Below are positions 36,253 through 45,327 of a DNA stretch of 64,000 nt, piece by piece. The notes under the pieces were generated by a model, which saw nothing but the letters and a program-made list of their open reading frames with translations, was not told the origin of the DNA and did no database searches. The DNA is from Comamonas testosteroni TK102 (GTDB taxonomy: Bacteria; Pseudomonadota; Gammaproteobacteria; Burkholderiales; Burkholderiaceae_C), in NCBI RefSeq assembly GCF_000739375.1, contig NZ_CP006704.1:2852001-2916000 (forward strand). The letters run 5' to 3'. Position 1 is the first letter of the stretch; each line of letters opens with the position of its first letter. The position numbers and the translations under genes are program-made.

Positions 36253-37812
36253 ATGAAAGCGATGAGATTGACCAAGCTGAACATTGGTGCCCGACTGGGC
36301 CTGGGGTTCGCAGTGGTGTTGGCGTTTGCTGTGGTGATCACGGTGATCGGCATCTGGCAGCTGCACTCGGTGGGCAAGGCCACGCAGCAAATGATGCAGG
36401 AGCCGCTGACCAAGGAGCGACTGATCAGCGACTGGAACAGCAATGTCAGCGTGGCCGTGGCCCGCACCACGGCCATCGCCAAGAGCAGCGACGCAAGTCT
36501 GGTGCAGTTTCTGGCAGCGGACGCGGCCGCCACGACCAAGAGCACAGGCAATGTGCTCAAGCAGATCGAGCCCCTGATCTCCGAGCCTGCAGAGCGCGAG
36601 ATCATGGACAGGATCATGCAGGTGCGCAAGACCTATCTCGCCAGCCGCGACAAGGTCAGCCAGCTCAAGGCCGACGGCATGGCCGAAGAGGCGGAGTCCA
36701 CGCTGATCAACAGCTATGTACCGGCCGCCCAGAGCTATCTGAAGCTGCTCGGAGAACTGCTGAGTCTGCAGCGCGCCAGCCTCGACGCCAAGGCGGCAGA
36801 GGTGGAGCAGATCGAGAGCAGCAGCAAGACATATTTTCTGGTTCTGGCCTTGCTGGCCCTGGCCATCGGCACCGTTAGCGCCTGGCGTCTGACGCAAGGC
36901 ATCACCGCTCCACTCAAGCATGCGGTCGGTGTGGCACGCCGCGTGGCCGATGGTGATCTGACGGCCCAGATCCATGTGAACAGCAGCGATGAGACCGGGC
37001 AGCTCATGCAGGCCTTGCACGATATGAACAGCAGCCTGGATAGGCTGGTGGGGCAGGTGCGTCAGGGCACGGACAGCATTGCCACGGCATCCGGCCAGAT
37101 TGCGGCGGGCAACCATGATCTGTCTGCGCGCACGGAAGAGCAGGCCAGTTCCCTGCAGCAGACGGCTGCATCCATGGAGCAGCTGACTTCCACAGTCAAG
37201 CAAAATGCCGACAACGCCAGTCAGGCCAATCAGCTGGCGCTGTCGGCCTCCGATGTGGCCGTCAAGGGCGGTATGGTGGTGTCGCAGGTGGTGGAGACCA
37301 TGGGGGCCATCAGCCACTCGTCACGCAAGATTTCCGACATCATCGGCGTGATCGACAGCATTGCCTTTCAGACCAATATCCTGGCGCTGAACGCTGCCGT
37401 GGAAGCGGCCCGTGCCGGCGAACAAGGCCGTGGCTTTGCTGTCGTGGCATCGGAAGTGCGTTCCCTGGCCGGCCGCAGCGCAGAAGCAGCCAAGGAAATC
37501 AAACTGCTGATCCAGGCTTCGGTGACCAAGGTGGAGGAGGGCAGTGTGCAGGTCAGCCAGGCCGGTCAGACCATGGATGAAATCGTCAGCAGCGTGCAGC
37601 GCGTGACGGACATCATGGGCGAGATCACAGCGGCCAGCCATGAGCAGACCAGCGGCATCGAGCAGATCAACCGTGCCGTGGCCGAGATGGATCTGGTGAC
37701 CCAGCAGAATGCGGCCCTGGTGGAAGAGTCCACGGCTGCAGCCCAATCCATGCAGCAGCAGACAAGCGATCTGTCGCGGATGGTCAGCGTCTTCCGTCTC
37801 AAGAGCGTCTGA
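36253..37812 (+). CDS. Methyl-accepting chemotaxis protein
   Basis: The chemoreceptor is about 519 residues: TM1 (about 10-35, [20 protein letters not shown]), a four-helix-bundle periplasmic sensor, TM2 (about 190-210, [17 protein letters not shown]), a HAMP linker and the cytoplasmic signalling domain with the conserved hairpin tip [20 protein letters not shown] and [20 protein letters not shown]. The ligand is unknown. The start could equally be ATG 36262, and the frame runs open to 36037 without a plausible signal. It sits behind the catabolic operon, so it could report on the same substrate. Confidence 0.92.
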   Translation: MKAMRLTKLNIGARLGLGFAVVLAFAVVITVIGIWQLHSVGKATQQMMQEPLTKERLISDWNSNVSVAVARTTAIAKSSDASLVQFLAADAAATTKSTGNVLKQIEPLISEPAEREIMDRIMQVRKTYLASRDKVSQLKADGMAEEAESTLINSYVPAAQSYLKLLGELLSLQRASLDAKAAEVEQIESSSKTYFLVLALLALAIGTVSAWRLTQGITAPLKHAVGVARRVADGDLTAQIHVNSSDETGQLMQALHDMNSSLDRLVGQVRQGTDSIATASGQIAAGNHDLSARTEEQASSLQQTAASMEQLTSTVKQNADNASQANQLALSASDVAVKGGMVVSQVVETMGAISHSSRKISDIIGVIDSIAFQTNILALNAAVEAARAGEQGRGFAVVASEVRSLAGRSAEAAKEIKLLIQASVTKVEEGSVQVSQAGQTMDEIVSSVQRVTDIMGEITAASHEQTSGIEQINRAVAEMDLVTQQNAALVEESTAAAQSMQQQTSDLSRMVSVFRLKSV

Positions 37813-37995
37813 TTCCGTGACGCTGCCGCAGTCCAGGCTGAAAGGCTTGCTGCGGCTGCATCTGCTTTGCTGATCTCTGAAGCATGAAATATGGTGTGGA
37901 GAACTTCTGCCATATTTCGTCTGATCGGCTGCCTGCCTTCCTTGCAGCGGGCCAGGACTTGATGCTGAGATCGGGCTGTCTGTTGCCTGCCCGTC

Positions 37996-40209
37996 TTAGC
38001 GATTGCGTACCTGGGTCAGCAATTGCTTGCAGTTCACATCGTCGTCTGCTGCAGGCACCGTCAGCGGCACCAGTGCCAGTGCTGCTGGTGCAAAAACTGC
38101 AGCTGCTACCGCAGCACCGGCACGGGCTGCCAAGGGGCCAGGCTCCAGGCCCACATCGGGCTCGGCAAAGCTGCCGCGCACATAGAGCGGCGTGCGCAGC
38201 GAGAAGAACTTCCACTTCAGCGATTCGGGGACGATGCGCAGATCGAGCTGCTCCTGTGCCAGATTGATCTGGCCCGTGGCCTCGACCACGGCTTCGGTAG
38301 TGGCGAGCTTGGCGGTGCGTGGCCGGGCTATGCCTTGCTGAACATTGAGGTCGGCCACGGCGCAGCGCAGTTGCACTTCCTTGTCGTTGCCAAACAGCTT
38401 GGCGATGACGATTGAGCCGACGTTCAGCCCTGCCAGGTCCAACAGTTGCGCGCTGAAAGTGCCATCGCGCACATACAGCCGCAGCGAGCCATTGCCTGTG
38501 GCCAGCCACTGGGCCAGTGACTCGCCTTGCCCGGTGAGGGCAACTGCGCCATCGAGCTGGCCCAGGCTTTTTTTCATCTTTTCGATTTTGGGAAACAGCG
38601 CGGAGAGCTTGAGCGACTGCACCTGTCCATTGAGCTTGGCGGCTACCGGCTTGGCATGGCTGTCCACGCGGGCATCGATATTCAGCGTGCCTTCGGCGAA
38701 GCCGAATTTCAGTGGCGACAGGGTGAGCTTGCCGTTGTCCAGCAGAGCGTGCACGCTGAGATTCTCTATGGGCAGGGCTTCAGGACGCAGGATATGGTTG
38801 CTTTCATAGCGCAGATCGAGATCCATCTTGTCCCAGTTCTCGGTCTGGAACTGGACCTGCGGCAGTACCCTGCCGTTGACGGGCTGGGGCTTGCCGGAGC
38901 TGCCGGAGGGTGCTGCGCCGATGACCGGACCCAGATCCACCAGCCGCAGTTGTTTGGAGCGCAGCTGCGCTGTCAGCTTGGGCCGGGGCTGGGCCGAGCG
39001 GTACTGGAGATCGCCGCTCAGATCGCTCTGCCCCAGCCTGCCCTTAAATTTTTCGTATTGCCAGACGGCCTTGCCTGGCTGAAGGCTGCCGATCAGGTGG
39101 CCGCTGGTCTCGAACGGGGGCGTGGCGGGCAGCAGCAGGCCGGTGAGCTCAAACAGGTCGGCCATGCTCTTGCCGAGAACCTTCACTTGAAAGTCCAGAC
39201 CGTCCAGGGTCTTGGGGTTGTCGAGAAACCCCTCAGCGAAGGCTTGCAGGCTACCGACCTTGGCCGAGATGCGCAGCGGAAAGCGCAGCCTATCCTGGCG
39301 CAGATCTAGTACCTGCCCGGCCAGACCCTGGGCCTGAATCTGCGCGCGGGTCTTGCCCTGATGCAGATAGCCAGTGAGGCCGAAGCGCATGCCATAGGGC
39401 TGGTCGGCGCTGACCGGTCTGCGCAGCGTGTCGATACGCGCGCGCACGGCCATGTTCTTGATGGCGTCGGACCAGCCCAGCACACCATCGCTGATGCGCA
39501 ACTGGCCTATGTCAAGGCTCCACTTGGGGCCGCTGCTGGTGGGCTTGTCAAACGTCCAGTTGTTCTCGCCCTTGTCATTGCGGGCCAGCACCATGTCGGG
39601 AGCCTGCAGCAGCAAGGAGTCGAGCTGTACATGACGGGCCAGCAGCGGCCAAAGGCGCAGGCTGGCCGTGGCATTCGCGGCGGTGATCATGGTGCGGGCA
39701 TCGCGCTCGGGCGGTTGCAGGCCGGCATCGGCTATGGCGTCGTCGTCATCTGCGGCTGTCCTTTTTTCGTTCGCTGCCTGGCCTTGCCCGGGCAGGCGAC
39801 CGGTGTTGAGTTCCTTGGGCGTTGCAGGCAGCACCGGCTGCTTGTCATCGGCTTTTTCAGGTGCCTGTTGCACCAGCCAGCCCTGGGGTTGCGAAAGTGT
39901 CAGATCGCTGGCATGCACCACTACGCCGGGCACCCAGTGACGCCATCCCGTATCGAGAGGCTGTGGCCAGGTCCACTGCAGCTGCAGATCGCCATTGATG
40001 GCGAATTCGCGGCCTGTGGAACTGCTGACTTTTTCATTGATCCACGGTCTGAGCTTGTTCCAGTCCATGAAGGCAATCAGCAGTGCCGCTGCCAGAATCA
40101 GAGCCAGCAGCAGCGCCATCGCAATGGCTGCCCAGCGCAGCCAGCGACGTGCCAGGCGCGAATGTGCAGAAGTGGATTCAGGGGCTGAAGTACTGGTGGT
40201 GTCGACCAT
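37996..40209 (-). CDS. AsmA-family protein
   Basis: The protein is about 737 residues with one N-terminal membrane segment (about 22-48, WAAIAMALLLALILAAALLI) followed by a large periplasmic part with the AsmA entry MDWNKLRPWINEKVSSSTGR and FAINGDLQLQWTWPQPL, and a C-terminal AsmA-2-like region with LAQWLATGNGSLRLYVRDGT and FGNDKEVQLRCAVADLNVQQ. AsmA-like proteins belong to the bridge-type lipid transport superfamily and influence the outer membrane. The frame opens at a TTG (40269); ATG 40209 with AAGGA upstream is preferred. It is convergent with the chemoreceptor gene. Confidence 0.88.
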   Translation of the reverse strand: MVDTTSTSAPESTSAHSRLARRWLRWAAIAMALLLALILAAALLIAFMDWNKLRPWINEKVSSSTGREFAINGDLQLQWTWPQPLDTGWRHWVPGVVVHASDLTLSQPQGWLVQQAPEKADDKQPVLPATPKELNTGRLPGQGQAANEKRTAADDDDAIADAGLQPPERDARTMITAANATASLRLWPLLARHVQLDSLLLQAPDMVLARNDKGENNWTFDKPTSSGPKWSLDIGQLRISDGVLGWSDAIKNMAVRARIDTLRRPVSADQPYGMRFGLTGYLHQGKTRAQIQAQGLAGQVLDLRQDRLRFPLRISAKVGSLQAFAEGFLDNPKTLDGLDFQVKVLGKSMADLFELTGLLLPATPPFETSGHLIGSLQPGKAVWQYEKFKGRLGQSDLSGDLQYRSAQPRPKLTAQLRSKQLRLVDLGPVIGAAPSGSSGKPQPVNGRVLPQVQFQTENWDKMDLDLRYESNHILRPEALPIENLSVHALLDNGKLTLSPLKFGFAEGTLNIDARVDSHAKPVAAKLNGQVQSLKLSALFPKIEKMKKSLGQLDGAVALTGQGESLAQWLATGNGSLRLYVRDGTFSAQLLDLAGLNVGSIVIAKLFGNDKEVQLRCAVADLNVQQGIARPRTAKLATTEAVVEATGQINLAQEQLDLRIVPESLKWKFFSLRTPLYVRGSFAEPDVGLEPGPLAARAGAAVAAAVFAPAALALVPLTVPAADDDVNCKQLLTQVRNR

Positions 40210-40487
40210 GGCTGTTGCATCCTTTTTGCCACATGCTATTACGCCTAGGTGAGATGCCTCGTCATCCAATTGCCTGATGCAGGCTTGCCCGCATGTGATC
40301 AGCTCAGACGTCGCGACCGATCCGGGACCGGTGTGGCAGTCTGAAGCCTGCTGGTGTCACGAGTGCAAGCATCTGCGGCAAAGGCTGCGGCGCTTCATGA
40401 AGTGCTGTGAAGTGCTGCGCCATTGCGCAAAGGCATCCTCGGCGTTGAGGCGCCTGTGCGTCTCCGGTGCCTGCCGATCCTGTGCAG

Positions 40488-41438
40488 TCAGACGGCAAGA
40501 TTGCCGATGGACCAGGAAACACCGGTATCAAAGTTTGCCTTCAATTCATCTGCGGCATTTTCTAGCTCTGTCAGAAACATTTCCATTGCGGCTGCCATCG
40601 CGTAGCCGGTTCGCTGATAGGCGCAGCTGTGCAGCAGTGCCCCGGCATCGTGCAGCGCACGCCAGCTCAGACGCTCGGCTGCCACGTCTTCCGCCACATT
40701 GTCCGGCAGCATGAAGGCCAGTGCCTGGCCGCTTGCCACCAGGCGACGGGCCATGGGGATGCTGCTGGTTTGCACCAGTGGCTGGGTCCGGCTCAGCGCG
40801 CCATCGCCCAGGCGTTCCAGCATGCTGCGCAACTCCATGTCGGGATACATCATGATCAGCGGATATGCCAGGCAGTCGCGCAGACGCAGCAGCCGTGGCC
40901 GCATGCGCAGAGGGTGGTCCGGAGCCATCACCACCCCCAGGGGCTGGGCCCAGGAGCGCATCTCCTCGACCCCGGCAGGAGGTGTTCGGCGCAGGCAATA
41001 GGCCACATCGATCTCGCCCTGCGCCACATGTCGCAGCAACTCTTCTCCAATGCCGGCACGCACGCTGAAAGTGATGTCTGGGTAACGCAGATGCATTGCC
41101 GATATCACCTGAGGCACGAGGTATTCGGCTGTTGCGTGGGGAACTCCCACGCTGACATGCCCGTGGCGCAAGGCATTCAGGTCTTCAACCTGGGCCAGTG
41201 CATTGTCAAAGTCGCGCTGGCTGCGTCTGACTGCTGCCAGCACGATCTCGCCCGCCACCGTCAGCTGCATGCCTCTGGGGAGTCTGTCGAACAGGGGCTG
41301 ACCCACCTGCGCTTCGAGATTGAGGATTTGCTGGTTGACCGCTGCAGCGGTCAGGTGCAGCGTTGCCGAGGCCTTGCGAACCGAACCTCGGCGCGCCACC
41401 TCGTCAAAGCATCGAAAAGCCTGGGAAATTGCTGGCAT
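40488..41438 (-). CDS. LysR-family regulator beside the arylsulfotransferase-like gene
   Basis: A 316-residue LTTR with a winged-helix N-terminus (ISQAFRCFDEVARRGSVRKA, HLTAAAVNQQILNLEAQVGQ) and a substrate domain (HVSVGVPHATAEYLVPQVIS). I chose ATG 41438, preceded by AGGA 3 nt upstream; the frame is open to 41480. It is divergent from the gene at 41552 with a 6-bp-arm palindrome in the gap (41480-41501), so it probably regulates the arylsulfotransferase-like and Bug genes. The 278 nt between its stop and the AsmA start (40210-40487) contain nothing I can identify. Confidence 0.9.
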   Translation of the reverse strand: MPAISQAFRCFDEVARRGSVRKASATLHLTAAAVNQQILNLEAQVGQPLFDRLPRGMQLTVAGEIVLAAVRRSQRDFDNALAQVEDLNALRHGHVSVGVPHATAEYLVPQVISAMHLRYPDITFSVRAGIGEELLRHVAQGEIDVAYCLRRTPPAGVEEMRSWAQPLGVVMAPDHPLRMRPRLLRLRDCLAYPLIMMYPDMELRSMLERLGDGALSRTQPLVQTSSIPMARRLVASGQALAFMLPDNVAEDVAAERLSWRALHDAGALLHSCAYQRTGYAMAAAMEMFLTELENAADELKANFDTGVSWSIGNLAV

Positions 41439-41479
41439 GTCCTGAGTGTAAATTTTTTTCTGACACCTCTTAAAAAACA

Positions 41480-41501
41480 AACAGCTATTCCTGACGCTGT
41501 T
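41480..41501. promoter_or_regulatory. Candidate LysR binding site
   Basis: Inverted arms AACAGC (41480-41485) and GCTGTT (41496-41501) with a 10-nt spacer lie in the 113-nt divergent gap between the LysR gene and the arylsulfotransferase-like gene, where an LTTR recognition site is expected. Confidence 0.4.
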
Positions 41502-41551
41502 GAACTTCTAGAGTGGCAGCCATCAATCCCTCAAGTCACAGAAAGAACACC

Positions 41552-42667
41552 ATGGCTACCACCGTTGACCAGGTCACCCAACGCCGACGCGGCACAGGTC
41601 TTATTGCTCATGACAGCGCTCTGAGCGCCGGCGGCTACACATTGATCGCCCCCCAGACGGCCGATGGACATGTCTACCTCATAGATATCCATGGTCAGGT
41701 GGCTCATGAGTGGAAGCTGCCTGTACGCGCGGGCCGACATGCGGTCATACTGCCTAACGGCAATCTCGGCTACAACGGCAACCATCGTGATTCGCCTGAT
41801 CTCTACGCACCCTGGTCCATGTGGCATGGCGGTGATTTCTACGAGGTCAGGCCCGACGGGGAGGTGGTCTGGCGCTATGAAGACCCGACACACCACCATG
41901 ACGCGCAGTGGTTGCCCAATGGCCATCTGCTCTATGCAGCCTGCGCCCCTGTCCCCGAGGGCTTTGCGGAACGGGTGCCCGGCGGCACCTCGCTTGGTGC
42001 AGACGAGCTGATGTATGGCGATGTGATCCGGGAAGTGGACCGCACAGGTCGATTGGTCTGGGAATGGAAGGCCTGGGAGCATCTGGAGCCTGAGGACTTT
42101 CCCATTCACCCGGGTTTTGGCCGCTATCACTGGCCTTTGGTCAACGGCCTTGGGCTTGCGGCCGATGGAACAGTGCTCATGAGTCTGCGCACCACCTCGG
42201 GAATCATTGGCGTGGACAAGGCCAGCGGCAACGTGAAGTTGCATATCCCGCCTTCGGTGGTCTCGCACCAGCATGCTCCGGTTGCGCTGGCAAACGGCCA
42301 TGTCCTGACCTTTGACAACGGCAACTTCCGCCAGGGAGCCCATGTGGCTTTCTCGCGTGTGCTGGAGATAGATCCCGTTTCCCACGAGATCGCATGGAGC
42401 TACCAGGACGAGATGGTCAACGCCTTCTACACCGCCTTCATGGGCAGCGCGCAGCGGCTTTGGAACGGAAACACACACATCACGGAGTCCGCCACGGGGC
42501 GATTGTTTGAGGTGACGCCGCAAGGCGAGCTGGTCTGGGAGTTCATCCTGCCCTGGTTTGGCGAGTATCCCGATGCCGCTGCACGACGCACAGGTCCGGG
42601 GCGCTTGAATACGGTGTTCCAGACCTGGCGCTACCAGGCAGACCAACTGCCTTGGCTGTCCCGTTGA
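41552..42667 (+). CDS. Arylsulfotransferase (ASST)-like beta-propeller protein
   Basis: A 371-residue protein with repeated propeller blades of the type YLIDIHGQVAHEWKLPVRAG, GEVVWRYEDPTHHHDAQWLP and GRLVWEWKAWEHLEPEDFPI, and conserved histidines (THHHD, VSHQHAP). The repeat pattern matches the arylsulfotransferase / PQQ-like propeller family. Unlike classical periplasmic ASST it has no signal peptide or Dsb-type cysteines, so sulfate transfer from aryl sulfates is only one possibility. A frame-extending GTG lies at 41513. The gene is followed after 29 nt by a Bug binding protein. Confidence 0.65.
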   Translation: MATTVDQVTQRRRGTGLIAHDSALSAGGYTLIAPQTADGHVYLIDIHGQVAHEWKLPVRAGRHAVILPNGNLGYNGNHRDSPDLYAPWSMWHGGDFYEVRPDGEVVWRYEDPTHHHDAQWLPNGHLLYAACAPVPEGFAERVPGGTSLGADELMYGDVIREVDRTGRLVWEWKAWEHLEPEDFPIHPGFGRYHWPLVNGLGLAADGTVLMSLRTTSGIIGVDKASGNVKLHIPPSVVSHQHAPVALANGHVLTFDNGNFRQGAHVAFSRVLEIDPVSHEIAWSYQDEMVNAFYTAFMGSAQRLWNGNTHITESATGRLFEVTPQGELVWEFILPWFGEYPDAAARRTGPGRLNTVFQTWRYQADQLPWLSR

Positions 42668-42696
42668 GCCATTCCAGTCCCAGCAGAAAGATCATC

Positions 42697-43692
42697 ATGC
42701 AAATACGACGCAGACAGTTTGCAGCCTGGGCGCTGGGCGCCCCGCTGCTGCAGCAGCTATCACCGGCAAGCCAGGCGGCTGCCCAGCCCTGGCCTGTCCA
42801 GGCACTGACGGTGGTGGTTCCCTTCGCACCGGGCGGTAGTGTAGATGTCGCCGCCAGGCTGGCGATGCCGCGCCTGGCAGAGCGCCTGGGCCAGCCCGTG
42901 ATCATAGAAAACATGGTCGGAGCATCGGGGACTATTGCCACGCAGCGTGTCATCAAGGCCAGGCCCGATGGCTATACCTTGCTCTTCGGTGTGGCCAGCT
43001 CGGTGCTGGTTGCCCCCTTGATCTCGCCGACCAAGTTCCGCTACGACGGTCTGCAGGAGCTGAAGCCCGTGGCACCTGTAGCCTCTTCGGTCTTTGTGCT
43101 GCTCGCCCGCCCGGGACTCGCTGCGGGCAGTGCGGACGACCTCATTGAACTTGCGCGCCAGAAACCGGGGAGACTGACCCTGGGCACCGATGGCATCGGA
43201 ACCAGCCTGCACCTGACGGGGGAGCTGATTCAGCAGATGTCCGGTATCGATCTGGTACATGTTCCCTACAGGTCTGGTCCGCAGGTGCTGACCGAGCTGG
43301 CAGGTGGTCAGATCGACCTTGCCGTGCTGCCTGTTGCGCTGGCTCAGCCGTTTGTGCAGGAGGGCAAGGTCAAGGCACTCGGCGTGACATCCCGCCAGCG
43401 CCTGGCCACGCTGCCCCAGGCACCAAGTCTTTCGGAGACGCCAGCTCTTCGCAATCTGGAGGTCGAGGCCTGGCAGGGCTTGCTGGCTCCCGCGCACACG
43501 GATGCCCGGATCGTCAAGCGTCTGGCCGATGAAATCGCGATTCTGCAAGCGGACCCCGAGTTGGCCAGAAAGCTCACGGAAGCCGGCTTCAAGCCCATGC
43601 GCATGGGGCATCCCCAGTTCCTGGCCTATCTGGAGAAGGAGAAAAAAGTTCTGGAGAACACCATTCGCAAAGCCAATATCCGAACGGATTAG
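42697..43692 (+). CDS. Third Bug-family substrate-binding protein
   Basis: The 331-residue periplasmic protein has a twin-arginine-like N-terminus (MQIRRRQFAAWALGAPLLQ, RRRQF) and Bug signatures WPVQALTVVVPFAPGGSVD, GQPVIIENMVGASGTIATQR and VPYRSGPQVLTELAGGQIDL. Export through Tat rather than Sec is possible because of the RRxxF motif, but this is not proven. It follows the ASST-like gene by 29 nt and is probably co-transcribed, suggesting capture of a carboxylated (perhaps sulfated aromatic) compound. Confidence 0.9.
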   Translation: MQIRRRQFAAWALGAPLLQQLSPASQAAAQPWPVQALTVVVPFAPGGSVDVAARLAMPRLAERLGQPVIIENMVGASGTIATQRVIKARPDGYTLLFGVASSVLVAPLISPTKFRYDGLQELKPVAPVASSVFVLLARPGLAAGSADDLIELARQKPGRLTLGTDGIGTSLHLTGELIQQMSGIDLVHVPYRSGPQVLTELAGGQIDLAVLPVALAQPFVQEGKVKALGVTSRQRLATLPQAPSLSETPALRNLEVEAWQGLLAPAHTDARIVKRLADEIAILQADPELARKLTEAGFKPMRMGHPQFLAYLEKEKKVLENTIRKANIRTD

Positions 43693-43771
43693 CCGACGCG
43701 AGGTCGCATCGCTGGCGCGGCGATGCCGCCATGAACGCGAGGAGTCGGGCCAGCCACTAAAATCCCGCGCC

Positions 43772-44689
43772 ATGCATAACTCCCACGATCCCAAGGTTCT
43801 GCCCGTGCGCGATGGCGTCAGCCCTAGCTGTGTGGTCTTGCCGTCCCAGGGCGGGGGGCTGCTGATCGACTTCTTGTGTGCACGCCTGCCCGCCGTCGGG
43901 CGCGTAGACTGGCTGCGTCGCATGGAAGCCGGTCAAGTGGTCAGCGAAACCGGAGAGATGGCCGGCCCGGACGCTGCATTCATGCCGGGGCTGCGCTATT
44001 ACTACTATCGCGAGCTGAACGGCGAGCCAGAGATTCCGTTTGCGGCTGAAGTCATCCATCGCGATGAGCATCTGCTCATCGCCGACAAGCCACACTTTCT
44101 GCCTGTGGTGCCTGCCGGCCAGTATCTGCAGAACACGCTGCTGGTCAGGCTCAAGCGCGAGTTCGATCTGCCCGAGCTGTCGCCGATTCATCGCATCGAC
44201 CGAGACACCGCGGGGCTGGTGGTGTTCTCGCTGCAGCGCGCCACACGCGGCATCTATCAGGGGATGTTCAGGGACAGGGCCATTCACAAGGTCTACGAGG
44301 CCGTGGCTCCTTACCGTGCTGAGCTGAGCTTTCCGCGCGAACACGTGAGCCGTATGGAAGAGAGCGGGCATTTCTTTCGCATGCATGAGGTCGAGGGCGA
44401 GCCCAATAGCCGCACCTTGATGGAAATCATCGAACACAACAACGCCTGGGCGCGCTATCGGCTCAGTCCAGTCTCTGGCAAGCGCCATCAGCTGCGTGTG
44501 CATATGGCGGCGCTGGGTCTGCCGCTCAGGGGCGATGCCTTCTATCCCGTGGTCGACGACCCGGAGCCGGGCGACTATTCCAGGCCCTTGCAACTGCTGG
44601 CACGCAGCCTGGCCTTTGATGATCCGCTGACTGGGCAGCGCCGAGAGTTCACCAGCCGGCGCAGTCTGCAGGCGCTGCCGCGCGACTGA
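43772..44689 (+). CDS. RluA-family pseudouridine synthase
   Basis: The 305-residue protein carries the catalytic motif HRIDRDTAGLVVFSLQ (the aspartate in HRID is the nucleophile of the family) and downstream GKRHQLRVHMAALGLPLRGD. It converts uridine to pseudouridine in rRNA or tRNA; which site cannot be told from sequence. The N-terminal part (about 1-70) replaces the S4 domain and is unremarkable. The frame runs open upstream to 43502 as a shadow of the Bug gene; ATG 43772 begins the real protein. Transcription is separate from the Bug gene. Confidence 0.9.
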   Translation: MHNSHDPKVLPVRDGVSPSCVVLPSQGGGLLIDFLCARLPAVGRVDWLRRMEAGQVVSETGEMAGPDAAFMPGLRYYYYRELNGEPEIPFAAEVIHRDEHLLIADKPHFLPVVPAGQYLQNTLLVRLKREFDLPELSPIHRIDRDTAGLVVFSLQRATRGIYQGMFRDRAIHKVYEAVAPYRAELSFPREHVSRMEESGHFFRMHEVEGEPNSRTLMEIIEHNNAWARYRLSPVSGKRHQLRVHMAALGLPLRGDAFYPVVDDPEPGDYSRPLQLLARSLAFDDPLTGQRREFTSRRSLQALPRD

Positions 44690-44743
44690 GAACAGTCTTA
44701 CCCGACCCTTGCAAGGGCAGGGGGAACGTCGAGTGCTGCAATT

Positions 44744-44765
44744 TATCGGACAAAACTGTCCGATA
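44744..44765. promoter_or_regulatory. Perfect operator palindrome in front of the TetR gene
   Basis: Arms TATCGGACA (44744-44752) and TGTCCGATA (44757-44765) are perfectly complementary with a 4-nt spacer, 8 nt before the tetR start. This is the form and position of a TetR-family autoregulatory operator. Confidence 0.8.
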
Positions 44766-44773
44766 ATGGCGCT

Positions 44774-45322
44774 ATGTCCACCACCCGTCCTCCATCCGCT
44801 GAACGCCGCGCCCAGTTGCTGGACGCGGCCGATGTCGTGTTTGCCGAGCATGGCGTGACCGCTCCACTGGATCTCATTGTCGAGCGTGCCCAGGTAGGCC
44901 GCGCCACGCTGTATCGTCAGTTCCCGGACCGTCGCGCCATCATGGTGGCGCTGCTGGAGCGCTCTGTCGAGAAGACCCGGGCCGCTGCCATCGCCTGGCG
45001 CGACGACGACCAGGCCTTCTTCAAGCTGCTGGCTCTGGTGGGCGAGCGCATCGCCGTCTCCGCCACGCTGGTGGACTACTGGCGCACGGTGGACCAAAGC
45101 GATGCAGAGGTCATTGATGCGCGCCAGCAGATGTGGCTGGTGTTCGAAGAGCCCATGAAGCGTGCAGTAGCCAAGGGCCTGTGCAAGCAGGCCTTGAACG
45201 CCAAGGATCTGTCCCTGGTGTTCGGCATGCTGGGCGGCGCCCTGCGTGGTGAAACTCCTGCGCAACGCAAACAACTGGCGCGTCGCGCCCTGCAAATCAT
45301 TCTGGACGGAATCAAGGCCTGA
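44774..45322 (+). CDS. TetR-family repressor of an efflux operon
   Basis: A 182-residue regulator with the N-terminal TetR helix-turn-helix (RAQLLDAADVVFAEHGVTAP, RAQVGRATLYRQFPDRRAIM) and a helical ligand domain. A perfect palindrome lies 8 nt upstream, and no Shine-Dalgarno sequence is evident between it and the start. The MFS pump gene begins 5 nt after its stop, so repressor, pump, adaptor and channel form one operon controlled by feedback. Confidence 0.93.
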   Translation: MSTTRPPSAERRAQLLDAADVVFAEHGVTAPLDLIVERAQVGRATLYRQFPDRRAIMVALLERSVEKTRAAAIAWRDDDQAFFKLLALVGERIAVSATLVDYWRTVDQSDAEVIDARQQMWLVFEEPMKRAVAKGLCKQALNAKDLSLVFGMLGGALRGETPAQRKQLARRALQIILDGIKA

Positions 45323-45327
45323 GGTTT

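Noticed and set aside
43757..45295. 512-codon open frame antisense to the RluA and TetR genes
   Set aside because: Shadow frame without motifs; both opposite-strand genes are clear.
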